Source: an uncultured Prochlorococcus sp. (GTDB lineage: Bacteria > Cyanobacteriota > Cyanobacteriia > PCC-6307 > Cyanobiaceae). Taken from it: a DNA stretch of 64,000 bases. The notes under the pieces were generated by a model. The model had not been told where the DNA came from, made no database searches, and saw nothing but the letters and a program-made list of their open reading frames with translations. The stretch is taken from NCBI GenBank assembly GCA_902571335.1, contig CACGBT010000006.1, positions 1 to 64,000 on the forward strand. The letters are read 5' to 3'. Shown here one piece after another: positions 29,543-38,747 of this stretch (positions are counted from its first letter, which is position 1; every line of letters starts with the position of its first letter). Made by a program: the position numbers and the translations under genes.

Positions 29543-30763
29543 ATGGAATATATGAAAAGTAATTTAAAGGCACAAAAACAATTAATTTCTTCTAAAAATA
29601 TCTTATTTATTCAAGACATTGACGGAGTTTGTATCCCTTTAGTTAAAGATCCAATGACTAGAGAGTTAGAATCAAAATATATTTATGCAGTAAAAGAATT
29701 TGCCGAAGAATTCTTTGTATTAACATGCGGTGAACATGAAGGTCCAAGAGGAGTTAACAGAATAATAGAAAGGAGTTTAGGGAGCACTACTGAGCCTAAA
29801 AAGAAAGAGCTATATTTAAGAGGTTTAGCTGCCTGTGGAGTAGAGTATCAAGACAACAAAGGTAAAATAAGTTTTGAAGGAGTCTCAAAAAAAGAACTAA
29901 ATTTTTTATCAAAAGTTCCTATTTTAATAAGACCAAAATTTAATTTCATAGTTAAGAATATTTTTCCTGAACTTAGCCAAGAAGATATCAATTTTCATGC
30001 AGTAAAATCGATATGTGAAACACGCTTCTCGCCAACGATTAATTTTAATAGTCTATTTGATTTAGTACAAAAAGATTCTGATAAAAGAAAACTTATTCAA
30101 ATTAGTTTTGAAAAGATGATGAATGAAATCATCTTAAAAGCTGAATCCGAAGGCCTCAAAAACTCATTTTTCCTCCATATTTCACCAAATTTAGGTAATA
30201 AACATGGTAGAGAAACAATTAAACTCTCTTCTAAAGATGATATTGGATCAACAGACATACAATTACTTATCAAAGGAGCAGTTAAAGATTCTGGAGTTTT
30301 ATTTCTTTTAAATAAATTTATTGAGATTAAAACTGGCAGAGCTCCTTTTGGAACTAATTTTAATTTTAGAAATTCGCCAAAATCTTTCAGAGAAAAGATT
30401 GATTTATGCAAAAGATCTATTCACCTAGATGATATGCCTTTAATAGTTGGAGTTGGCGACACAGTAACATCAAAAAAAAATAATGATGAGAAAAGTTATT
30501 TAAGAGGAGGAAGTGATAGGTCTTTTCTAGAATTTATACAAATATTAGGTAATGAATTTGGTATTAATAATAAAATCATTTTTGTAGATAGTAGTTCTGG
30601 TGAAGTTGAGAGACCTTCTACAAAAAAAACGGGTTTAATAGGAATTAGTGATATTTATGACAACTTAAAGTTTGATATGGTTTTTAAAAATGGTCCCAAA
30701 GAATATATAAGTTGGTTCATTGAACTTGCTAATAAGAGATCAAACTTTAAAAAAAATAGTTGA
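29543..30763 (+). CDS. Glucosylglycerol-3-phosphate phosphatase (StpA/GgpP)-like protein
   Basis: 'NILFIQDIDGVCIPLVKDPMTRELESKYIYAVKEFAEEFFVLTCGEHEGPRGVNRIIER' and 'IVGVGDTVTSKKN...RGGSDRSFLEFIQ' match the StpA pattern. Confidence 0.7.
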   Translation: MEYMKSNLKAQKQLISSKNILFIQDIDGVCIPLVKDPMTRELESKYIYAVKEFAEEFFVLTCGEHEGPRGVNRIIERSLGSTTEPKKKELYLRGLAACGVEYQDNKGKISFEGVSKKELNFLSKVPILIRPKFNFIVKNIFPELSQEDINFHAVKSICETRFSPTINFNSLFDLVQKDSDKRKLIQISFEKMMNEIILKAESEGLKNSFFLHISPNLGNKHGRETIKLSSKDDIGSTDIQLLIKGAVKDSGVLFLLNKFIEIKTGRAPFGTNFNFRNSPKSFREKIDLCKRSIHLDDMPLIVGVGDTVTSKKNNDEKSYLRGGSDRSFLEFIQILGNEFGINNKIIFVDSSSGEVERPSTKKTGLIGISDIYDNLKFDMVFKNGPKEYISWFIELANKRSNFKKNS

Positions 30764-30801
30764 CTTTTTAATTGTCGAATAAAAATTTATAAATTATATA
30801 T

Positions 30802-31734
30802 ATGAAAGAAAAATTCCCCTCAATAAATAAAGAACCTATAGAAACATTGCAAATTAATATAGGTTATAAATGCAACCAGGCTTGTAAGCATTGTCATGTC
30901 AATTCAAGTCCCCTAAGGACAGAAAAAATGTCAAATGAAATCATATCTCTTATTCCAAAAATAATTGAAAAATACAAAATCAAGACTTTAGATATTACTG
31001 GTGGTGCGCCAGAACTTCACCCAGAGTTTAAAAACCTTATAAATAGTCTGAGCACAAAACAAGTTGATATTATAGACAGGTGTAATTTGACAATTTTTTT
31101 TGAAGAAGGTTATGAAGATCTTCCTCAATTTCTTGCAAAGAATAAAGTGATAGTTACGGCTTCGCTACCATGTTACGAAAAAAATAATGTTGAGTTTCAA
31201 AGGGGTATTGGGGTTTTTGAAAAAAGTATTAATGCCATAAAAGTTCTTAATGATTTAGGCTATGGAAAGAAAGAAAATGAATTAAAATTAAATCTTGTTT
31301 ATAATCCTGTGAGCCCAATTCTTCCTCCTTCTCAGGAAATATTGGAGGCGGATTATAAAAAAATACTATTCGAAAAATATAATATCGTTTTTAATAATTT
31401 ATACACAATAACTAATATGCCAATAAATAGATATGAAGAATCTCTTAGAAGAGAGGGGAAACTATATACTTATTACAAATTACTAAAAGAAAATTTTAAT
31501 GAAAAAAACTTAGAAAATCTTATGTGTAAAAAGACAATTAGCGTAAATTGGCTAGGAGAAATTTATGATTGTGACTTTAATCAACAGATAAATTTCCGAG
31601 AGAATAAAGGACCAAAGACACTTTTTGATCTATTGGATGAATCATTTACTTTTGACTACGAGGTAGCTGTAAAAGAACATTGTTTTGCTTGCACTGCAGG
31701 AGCAGGTTCAAGTTGTGGAGGGACTTTAAGTTAA
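30802..31734 (+). CDS. arsS: Radical SAM protein, ArsS-like (arsenosugar biosynthesis / DUF3641)
   Basis: 'LQINIGYKCNQACKHCHVNSSPLRTEKMS' CxxxCxxC cluster motif; C-terminal 'DCDFNQQ...EHCFACTAGAGSSCGGTL'. Confidence 0.8.
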   Translation: MKEKFPSINKEPIETLQINIGYKCNQACKHCHVNSSPLRTEKMSNEIISLIPKIIEKYKIKTLDITGGAPELHPEFKNLINSLSTKQVDIIDRCNLTIFFEEGYEDLPQFLAKNKVIVTASLPCYEKNNVEFQRGIGVFEKSINAIKVLNDLGYGKKENELKLNLVYNPVSPILPPSQEILEADYKKILFEKYNIVFNNLYTITNMPINRYEESLRREGKLYTYYKLLKENFNEKNLENLMCKKTISVNWLGEIYDCDFNQQINFRENKGPKTLFDLLDESFTFDYEVAVKEHCFACTAGAGSSCGGTLS

Positions 31735-31740
31735 AACCTG

Positions 31741-32199
31741 CTACATGCAATTAGGACAAATAGCTCTTACATTCAAAGAGGATTCAATTAGTTTAAAACC
31801 ATTAACTTTTGCTGCAACTTTGCCTGCTTCTAAAACTTCTTCATTTTCGAATTCTTCTGTTCTTCCACACCTAATACAAATCAAATGATGATGGTCAGGT
31901 GTGTCGTTACTAAGCAATTCATATCTGTGTCCACCCTCACTGAGTTCTAATTCATGAAGCAAACCCATTTGCACTAAAAGTCTTAAAGTTCTATAAATTG
32001 TTGCTAGTGAAACTTTGGAGCTTGTTTTAACTAACTTTTCATGAACCTCTTCAGCACTAAGATGCTTTCCAGAGCCAATATTTTCAAATAAATTAAGAAC
32101 CTTTAGCCTTTGAGGAGTTAATCTCTTCCCATCTTTATGTAAACCATCGCCAAGAGGAGATGAAATGACACTGTATTGCGAGGATAATGACAAAATCAA
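31741..32199 (-). CDS. fur: Fur-family transcriptional regulator
   Basis: 'RLTPQRLKVLNLFE', 'VSLATIYRTLRLLVQMGLLHEL', 'DHHHLICIRCGRTEEF', 'CPNC'. Confidence 0.9.
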   Translation of the reverse strand: MILSLSSQYSVISSPLGDGLHKDGKRLTPQRLKVLNLFENIGSGKHLSAEEVHEKLVKTSSKVSLATIYRTLRLLVQMGLLHELELSEGGHRYELLSNDTPDHHHLICIRCGRTEEFENEEVLEAGKVAAKVNGFKLIESSLNVRAICPNCM

Positions 32200-32309
32200 C
32201 CAATGGTTATTCTCAATAATAACCCTAGATGAGAGTAAAACAACTTTTTGATTTAAAATGTTTACTAAAGTTCTTCAAAATATTATGTTGAATATATCTT
32301 TAAAAATAA

Positions 32310-32879
32310 ATGATGAAGGATCAAGAAACCTCTTCAGATAAACTAACATCCAAAGTTAACGCATTGCTAATTATTGATGTTCAGGAAAAAATAATAAGAC
32401 CAATTTTTAATAAGGATTCAATAATCAAAAACATCAAAAAGCTCATAGATGCTTACCAAATTTTAGAAGAAAACATATTTATATCTGAACAGAACCCACT
32501 CAAATTGGGGGTAACGATATCTGAATTATTGCCAACATCAGGATTTAGAAAAATTGAAAAAATGGAATTTAGCTTAGCTTACATACAAGAATTTTTGAAA
32601 GAACTTAAAAATAAGAAAATTACTAATTTGATAGTATGCGGGATCGAAACCCATATTTGTATTCAACAAACAGTCTTAGATTGTTTACAAAAAGGATTTG
32701 AAGTTATTCTCATATCTGATGCCATAGGAAGTCGGAATAGGGTAGATCATGAAATAGCATTACAGAGGATGACTCAGAGTGGGGTAATTTTAACAACAAC
32801 TGAATCAATAATTTTTGAATTATGCAAAACTGCCGATAGAAAAGAATTTAAAGAAATTAGAAATATAATAATGAGTTAA
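32310..32879 (+). CDS. Isochorismatase-family hydrolase
   Basis: 'ALLIIDVQEKI', 'LIVCGIETHICIQQTVLDCLQKGFEVILISDAIGSR'. Confidence 0.88.
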   Translation: MMKDQETSSDKLTSKVNALLIIDVQEKIIRPIFNKDSIIKNIKKLIDAYQILEENIFISEQNPLKLGVTISELLPTSGFRKIEKMEFSLAYIQEFLKELKNKKITNLIVCGIETHICIQQTVLDCLQKGFEVILISDAIGSRNRVDHEIALQRMTQSGVILTTTESIIFELCKTADRKEFKEIRNIIMS

Positions 32880-32950
32880 AGATAAATTAAGACTGGTTTG
32901 TTGTTTAGAGATAATTTAAAATTTTATTAGAGATAAATTTTAAGGTTTAC

Positions 32951-33988
32951 TTGAATATGAAATTATTTACTGAAAACTTCCTTATGGCAATATCTATTTT
33001 TTTTATTGGAACTTTATTGTCGATAATAATTTTTAAACTTTCAAAAATATTTTTTAAAAAGATCTCCAATAGAACAAAAACAAATTTCGATGATTTTATT
33101 TTTGAGGTGATTTCTGGAATCATAAAACCTATAGGTTTCCTCCTCTCATTTTATTTTTCTATTGACTATTTTTTTGCTGATGAAATAACTTTTATCTTTG
33201 TCTTATTAAATATTCTTAAATTTTTTATATTAATAATCATTATAAAAGCACTCAATAAAGTTTTAATAAAATCTTTAACAGAATCGACATCGAAAATTAA
33301 TGATTCCTCAATTAGTTCAATGGTTTCTTCACTGACTCCATTGATAAAAGCATTAACATGGACTATTGGTTCAATATTTTTCCTACAAAATATAGGTGTT
33401 CAAATGACTGCTATTTGGGCTTTACTAAGTGCCGGGGGTATTGGAGCAGGATTAGCTTTGAAAGATCCAGTTCAGGAGTTTTTTGAATATATAACAATTT
33501 TGCTTGATAAACCTTTTCAAAAAGGTGAGTTTATAAAATCTGATGGAGTCCTCGGAATGGTTGAGAGAGTGGGAGTAAGATCCTCAAGGATAAGAAGTAT
33601 TAATGGTGAAGTAATAGTAATGAGCAATAGCGCCCTAACAAATGGAATAATTTCAAATTACGCACAAATGGAAAAAAGGAGGTTAGTGCATAAATTGGGA
33701 GTTGTTTATGAAACCTCTCCAAAACTCATGAAATTGATTCCAATAATAATTAAAAAAATAGTTGAAGAGACAAAAGATGCGTCTTTTGATAGATGTCATT
33801 TCACAGATTTCGGAGACTTCAGTCTTAATTTCGAACTTGTTTATTACATCCCAACAAATAATTATCTTGCTGCAATGGAAGCTCAACAATCTATAAATTT
33901 AAGAATTATTGAGGAATTTGCAGTTAATAATATAGAGTTTGCATTCCCAACACAAACCTTAAATATTGAAAGTAATAAAGCCAAATGA
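32951..33988 (+). CDS. MscS-family mechanosensitive ion channel
   Basis: 'GGIGAGLALKDPVQEFFEYITILLDKPFQKGEFI' MscS pore/beta-domain block. Confidence 0.88.
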   Translation: MNMKLFTENFLMAISIFFIGTLLSIIIFKLSKIFFKKISNRTKTNFDDFIFEVISGIIKPIGFLLSFYFSIDYFFADEITFIFVLLNILKFFILIIIIKALNKVLIKSLTESTSKINDSSISSMVSSLTPLIKALTWTIGSIFFLQNIGVQMTAIWALLSAGGIGAGLALKDPVQEFFEYITILLDKPFQKGEFIKSDGVLGMVERVGVRSSRIRSINGEVIVMSNSALTNGIISNYAQMEKRRLVHKLGVVYETSPKLMKLIPIIIKKIVEETKDASFDRCHFTDFGDFSLNFELVYYIPTNNYLAAMEAQQSINLRIIEEFAVNNIEFAFPTQTLNIESNKAK

Positions 33989-34960
33989 TCTACAAATCTC
34001 TTCACTTAAAATCCAGAGTTTTGAAGCTAACTCAGAATTATTTGCCTCATCACTAACCTTACTTTCAACTAATCTATGTTTTTTAAAAGATATAAGTTTA
34101 TTACTTAAATGAACGTAACCAATATTATTAAAATTTGAATCAAAAACAATTTCAGAAAGAATCTTACCAGCATTTTCTACACTTTCTGAAATTCCTAAAA
34201 TATTTTTTGCAACTGTAGAAAAAATAAAATATCCAGAGAGATTAAAACGTTTGCTATATCTAAAGAAACCTGAATCATCATTTGGTATTACAAGACCGGG
34301 AGCCCAAGTAATTACTGAAATTTTGCTAGAGGATATCTTTAATTTTTTTACAAGTTCTTTAGCAAACAAAATATTACATAACTTACTATTTTTATAAGAT
34401 TCATCAGCATTAAAATTTAAAAATTTACCAGTAACTTTCTTTCTAAAATCAATTAGATTATTAAGCCCTGCTTTCTTTCCTATATTTCCACCTGAGCTTT
34501 TAGGGTCGTGAACATCTGATGATGTAATAATGATTCTTGATTCTTCATTATCTCTAACAAAATCTTTTAAGATGTTAACCAAGTAAAAATGTGCAAGATG
34601 ATTAACCGCAAAAGTTAGCTCTACGCCTTGTTTTGATACTTTAGGGTAAAAAGAACCTGTATATTGCAATCCTGCATTTAAAATAATTACATCTAAAAAA
34701 ATCTTTTTTATATTAAAGTAATCTTTAATTTTTTTAATATTCTCTAAATCCGAAAGATCACAATTTTCAATAATATTTAAAAATTTACTAAGGTAGTTTT
34801 TATCAAAATATTTCTCAATTGTTTTGCAAAATTGATTCTTTCTAAATTCGTTTTTTATAACAACATATAAATTATTTTTCGTCTTTAGTAAATTAATTAT
34901 GGCAAAAAAACCTATACCTGAATTACCTCCAGTTATTAAAATATTTTTATTTTTAATCAT
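33959..34960 (-). CDS. Short-chain dehydrogenase, light-dependent protochlorophyllide-reductase-like paralog
   Basis: 'ILITGGNSGIGFFA', 'NAGLQYTGSFYPKVSKQGVELTFAVNHLAHFYL', 'YKNSKLCNILFAKEL'. Confidence 0.75.
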   Translation of the reverse strand: MIKNKNILITGGNSGIGFFAIINLLKTKNNLYVVIKNEFRKNQFCKTIEKYFDKNYLSKFLNIIENCDLSDLENIKKIKDYFNIKKIFLDVIILNAGLQYTGSFYPKVSKQGVELTFAVNHLAHFYLVNILKDFVRDNEESRIIITSSDVHDPKSSGGNIGKKAGLNNLIDFRKKVTGKFLNFNADESYKNSKLCNILFAKELVKKLKISSSKISVITWAPGLVIPNDDSGFFRYSKRFNLSGYFIFSTVAKNILGISESVENAGKILSEIVFDSNFNNIGYVHLSNKLISFKKHRLVESKVSDEANNSELASKLWILSEEICRSFGFITFNI

Positions 34961-35185
34961 TTATAATTCTCTATATTTTTTTATAATAAAAAAAAAAATA
35001 AGTTTTTTTTTATTTTGTAATCTTATAAATTATTGTTAAAACACTGAAAACTTAGTCACTAGTAATTGAGTAATTTGATTATTATTAATCTACTCTCATT
35101 ACAAGTATTGGATGAAATATAAAAAACAGATAGCAGAAATAATACTTTGTTACCTGAATTTCTTTAATTATAAGATTTATATTTA

Positions 35186-36469
35186 ATGTCAAAAGAAAAC
35201 ATGCCAGATGTTCTTGTTTTGGGTGCAGGGCCTGCAGGCATGGCAATTGCATCAGCTTTAGGAAAGGAAAAATTAGATGTTGAAGTTCTTTCTCCAAATG
35301 GACCAGATGAACCTTGGCCAAACACTTATGGTATTTGGGGGGAGGAAGTTGATCAACTTGGGCTTCAGGATTTACTTGAATATAGATGGAAGAACACTGT
35401 AAGTTTTTTTGGGCATGGTGCTTTAGAAGAACAGGACGACGAGAATAAAGCCACGGAGCATTCTTTAGATTATGGACTATTTGATAAGAAGAAACTCCAC
35501 AATTTTTGGTTTAATGAATGCAATAAGTCTTTTATTAAATGGCATCAAGGCTTTGCAAACAAAATACATTATGAAAAATATAAAAGTACAGTAACTACAA
35601 AAGATGGTAATACTTACTCTGCAAGATTAGTAGTAGATGCAACAGGATATGATCCTGTTTTTCTTAAATTAAAATCTTGTGGTCCTTTAGCAGTACAAAC
35701 TTGTTATGGAATAGTAGGTAATTTTAGTAAACCTCCGCTGAAAAAAGGACAGTTTGTATTAATGGATTATAGAAATGACCATCTTAATAAGGAGCAAAGA
35801 AAAGAACCACCCACTTTTCTTTATGCAATGGATATGGGAAATGGGAAATATTTTCTTGAAGAAACATCTCTTGGTTTAGTAAATCCTCTAACAATGGAAA
35901 ATTTAAAAGAGAGACTGGAGAAGAGGCTATCTTATCGAAATATATCTATTACAAGCATGCAACACGAAGAGCTTGGTTTGTTTCTTCCAATGAATATGCC
36001 AATACCAGATTTCAAACAACAAATACTTGGATATGGTGGTGCTGCTTCAATGGTACATCCTGCATCCGGATACTTAATTGGTAATGTTTTAAGAAGAGCA
36101 CCACTTGTCGCAAAAGCTGTAGCAGAGGCAATTAAAAACAAAAACCTTACCACCTATCATATTGCAAGAAAAGGTTGGGAAACTTTATGGTCAAAAGAAT
36201 TAATTAGAAAGAAATCACTTTACCAATTTGGATTAGAAAAACTAATGAGATTTGACGAAAAACTATTGAGAGAATTTTTTGGCAGTTTTTTCCAACTACC
36301 TAAAAATCAATGGTATGGTTTTCTAACTGATACTCTCTCCTTAAGAGAGATTGTATATGCGATGTGCATAATGTTTATTAAGGCTCCATGGAGTGTAAAG
36401 AAAGGTCTAATGATTATGCATGGTAGAGAGTTTAAAATGTTGCTTAGGATAATATTTCCAAATATATAG
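35186..36469 (+). CDS. crtL: Lycopene cyclase (CrtL family)
   Basis: 'DVLVLGAGPAGMAIASAL', 'PWPNTYGIWGEEVDQLG', 'DATGYDPVF', 'GYGGAASMVHPASGYLIGNVLRRAP'. Confidence 0.9.
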   Translation: MSKENMPDVLVLGAGPAGMAIASALGKEKLDVEVLSPNGPDEPWPNTYGIWGEEVDQLGLQDLLEYRWKNTVSFFGHGALEEQDDENKATEHSLDYGLFDKKKLHNFWFNECNKSFIKWHQGFANKIHYEKYKSTVTTKDGNTYSARLVVDATGYDPVFLKLKSCGPLAVQTCYGIVGNFSKPPLKKGQFVLMDYRNDHLNKEQRKEPPTFLYAMDMGNGKYFLEETSLGLVNPLTMENLKERLEKRLSYRNISITSMQHEELGLFLPMNMPIPDFKQQILGYGGAASMVHPASGYLIGNVLRRAPLVAKAVAEAIKNKNLTTYHIARKGWETLWSKELIRKKSLYQFGLEKLMRFDEKLLREFFGSFFQLPKNQWYGFLTDTLSLREIVYAMCIMFIKAPWSVKKGLMIMHGREFKMLLRIIFPNI

Positions 36470-36476
36470 TTTCAAA

Positions 36477-37184
36477 ATGAGGACGATACTTATAAGCGGA
36501 GCCAGTAGAGGTATTGGATTAAATATTGCTCATAAAGAATTAAAAGAAGGCAACAGAATTAGTGTTGGCATAAGAAATCTAGAATCATTAAAGGGAAGTG
36601 TTATTGATCCAAATAAATGGCCAGAAGGGAGAATTATAATTAACGAATATGATGCATTAAACAAAATATCAGCCGAAAATTGGATAAAAAATACCGTAGA
36701 TGAATTTGGAGGATTTGATTCAGTAATAAATTGTTCTGGAGTATTATCGAAAGTTCCTTTTTTATTCAAAGATGGCGATGAAGAAGACATTTTAAATACA
36801 CTAAATATCAACTTTTTGGCAATTTGGAATTTATGTAGGCTTTCTTGGGATCATTTATGCGCCTCAGGCAGAGGAAGAATTATTGTTTTAGTTTCAATGA
36901 GTGGAAAAAGATCTAAAGGGGATTTAGCAGCTTATTCTTCTTCAAAGTTTGCTTTGATGGGATTATGCCAAACAATGAAAAATAAAGGTTGGGATAAAAA
37001 TATAAGGATTTCAGCAATTTGCCCAAGTTGGGTTAATACAGAAATGGCTCAAAATATCTCTTCCCTAGACAAATCAAGCATGACACAACCTGAAGATATT
37101 GCTGAAATATGCTCAACGATTCTGAATTTGCCTACCCAATCAGTTCCATTTGAAATTGCCTTAAATTGTAATTATGAAATTTAA
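36477..37184 (+). CDS. Short-chain dehydrogenase/reductase
   Basis: 'TILISGASRGIGLNIA', 'VINCSGVL', 'AYSSSKFALMGLCQTMK'. Confidence 0.85.
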   Translation: MRTILISGASRGIGLNIAHKELKEGNRISVGIRNLESLKGSVIDPNKWPEGRIIINEYDALNKISAENWIKNTVDEFGGFDSVINCSGVLSKVPFLFKDGDEEDILNTLNINFLAIWNLCRLSWDHLCASGRGRIIVLVSMSGKRSKGDLAAYSSSKFALMGLCQTMKNKGWDKNIRISAICPSWVNTEMAQNISSLDKSSMTQPEDIAEICSTILNLPTQSVPFEIALNCNYEI

Positions 37185-37723
37185 CCTAAATTGAAAATTA
37201 AGTAAGCCATTGAGAGCATTGCGATTGCTATGAATAAGCCTTTTATTCTATTTGTTACCAATGAAAAAGGAGATAAATCTTCAGAAAAGTATCCCCCAAA
37301 ACTACCCGTAATGAATAATACCACCATTGGTAGGGATGCCATGCCAAAAGAATAAGATATAGCTTTAACAAATCCAAAATTCAGATAATTAAATATAAAG
37401 GAACTTAATGAAAACAATAAAAAAGATGCAAATAGAGTAATGGAAACTTCAGCATCTAAAGTGTGAGGTAAGCTTCCCTTTAATTCAAATTGCTTTTTGC
37501 ATTCTCTAATTTGTCTTTTAGAAAGCTTTAAATAACCAGTTTCAGGTATTCTTTCCGACTTATATTTTCTTAGTAATCTTGCTTCAAGAGTTTCTGGCTC
37601 CTTTGTCATAATTGATGTTAATAATTCATCTGGTTTTAATTTCTTAATTTTCTTTTCAAGATTATCTGTTTTTCCAATTCTATAAAGATCTCCTACTCTT
37701 ATGAGGTAAACATATCCCGCCAT
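37181..37723 (-). CDS. GIY-YIG/T5orf172-like N-terminal domain fused to a membrane domain
   Basis: 'GYVYLIRVGDLYRIGKTDNLEKKIKKLKPDELLTSIMTKEPETLEARLLRKYKSER' followed by hydrophobic segments. Confidence 0.65.
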   Translation of the reverse strand: MAGYVYLIRVGDLYRIGKTDNLEKKIKKLKPDELLTSIMTKEPETLEARLLRKYKSERIPETGYLKLSKRQIRECKKQFELKGSLPHTLDAEVSITLFASFLLFSLSSFIFNYLNFGFVKAISYSFGMASLPMVVLFITGSFGGYFSEDLSPFSLVTNRIKGLFIAIAMLSMAYLIFNLG

Positions 37724-37797
37724 TTGCGTTGTAAAATTAAATCTATTCTTATTTAAATAATACTAAAAGAATTAAGTAAATTAAAAGTTTTTACAAA

Positions 37798-38457
37798 ATG
37801 ACAAACGATATTTTATATTCATTTAAAAGATGTCCATATGCAATTCGTGCTAGGTGGGCCCTATTAATTTGTGAAGTTAAAGTAGAGATAAGAGAAATTG
37901 ATTTAAAAAATAAACCTCAAGATTTTCTAAATAAATCAAGAACAAAAACGGTTCCAATACTGATTAAAAAAAATAATGAAGTTATTGAAGAAAGTCTAGA
38001 AATCATCTTATGGGCACTCTCAGAATCAAAAAAGGAGAACATTAAATTAATTTATTTACCTGAAAACAAAAAGGAAGCTATTTTTGAAATAATTAATGAA
38101 AACGATAATGAATTCAAATATCATTTAGATCGATTTAAATATGCCACAAGATATCAGAATAGTAATGAAGAATTTCATTTCTCAAATGCAATAAAATTTA
38201 TCAATAAATTGAACGAACTACTTCTAGTAAACAAATACTTTTTTGGAGATAACCCTACAATCGCTGATTGGTCTATTTGGCCTTTTGTAAGGCAATTTAG
38301 AATCGCTTGTGAAAGTCAAAAAAGAACAAATTATTTTGAGCCCGCAATAAAAAAATGGTTAGATTCCTTTGAAAAGGATAAAAATTTTAAATCCTTAATG
38401 TACAAGTACGAATTATGGAGACCAAATTCTAGAAAGAATTATTTTCCCTCTAATTAG
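37798..38457 (+). CDS. Glutathione S-transferase-like protein
   Basis: 'YSFKRCPYAIRARWALLICEVKVEIREIDLKNKPQDFLNKSRTKTVPIL' thioredoxin-fold GST_N. Confidence 0.85.
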   Translation: MTNDILYSFKRCPYAIRARWALLICEVKVEIREIDLKNKPQDFLNKSRTKTVPILIKKNNEVIEESLEIILWALSESKKENIKLIYLPENKKEAIFEIINENDNEFKYHLDRFKYATRYQNSNEEFHFSNAIKFINKLNELLLVNKYFFGDNPTIADWSIWPFVRQFRIACESQKRTNYFEPAIKKWLDSFEKDKNFKSLMYKYELWRPNSRKNYFPSN

Positions 38458-38711
38458 CTTTCTAACAACTTCCTTTTTTCAATTATCCTTGCTAACTCCA
38501 GAAAATATCCTGCAGTCCTAAATTTTCCAATATTTTTTTCCTTAAAATCAAGGTCGCTTCTGATTTCAGCAGTCTCCGCCATAAGCAAATCTAAATCATT
38601 TGATCCAAGACTATACAATTCACCAAGTTCGATTTCCCTTCCTAGTAAATGACTCCTAAACCACTTCCCTTTATTTTCTTGTGGTGGAATATCGTAGGGA
38701 GTAAATGACAT
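38454..38711 (-). CDS. Conserved-looking hypothetical protein (85 aa)
   Basis: Complete ORF 'MSFTPYDIPPQENKGKWFRSHLLGREIELGELYSLGSNDLDLLMAETAEIRSDLDF'. Confidence 0.65.
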   Translation of the reverse strand: MSFTPYDIPPQENKGKWFRSHLLGREIELGELYSLGSNDLDLLMAETAEIRSDLDFKEKNIGKFRTAGYFLELARIIEKRKLLES

Positions 38712-38747
38712 TAAAATAAAATTAAAACTAAAACCATTCTAGGGTTA

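Noticed and set aside
34970-35060. Poly-A/poly-T rich tract upstream of crtL
   Set aside because: Low-complexity AT tract common in this genome; not enough structure to call a feature.
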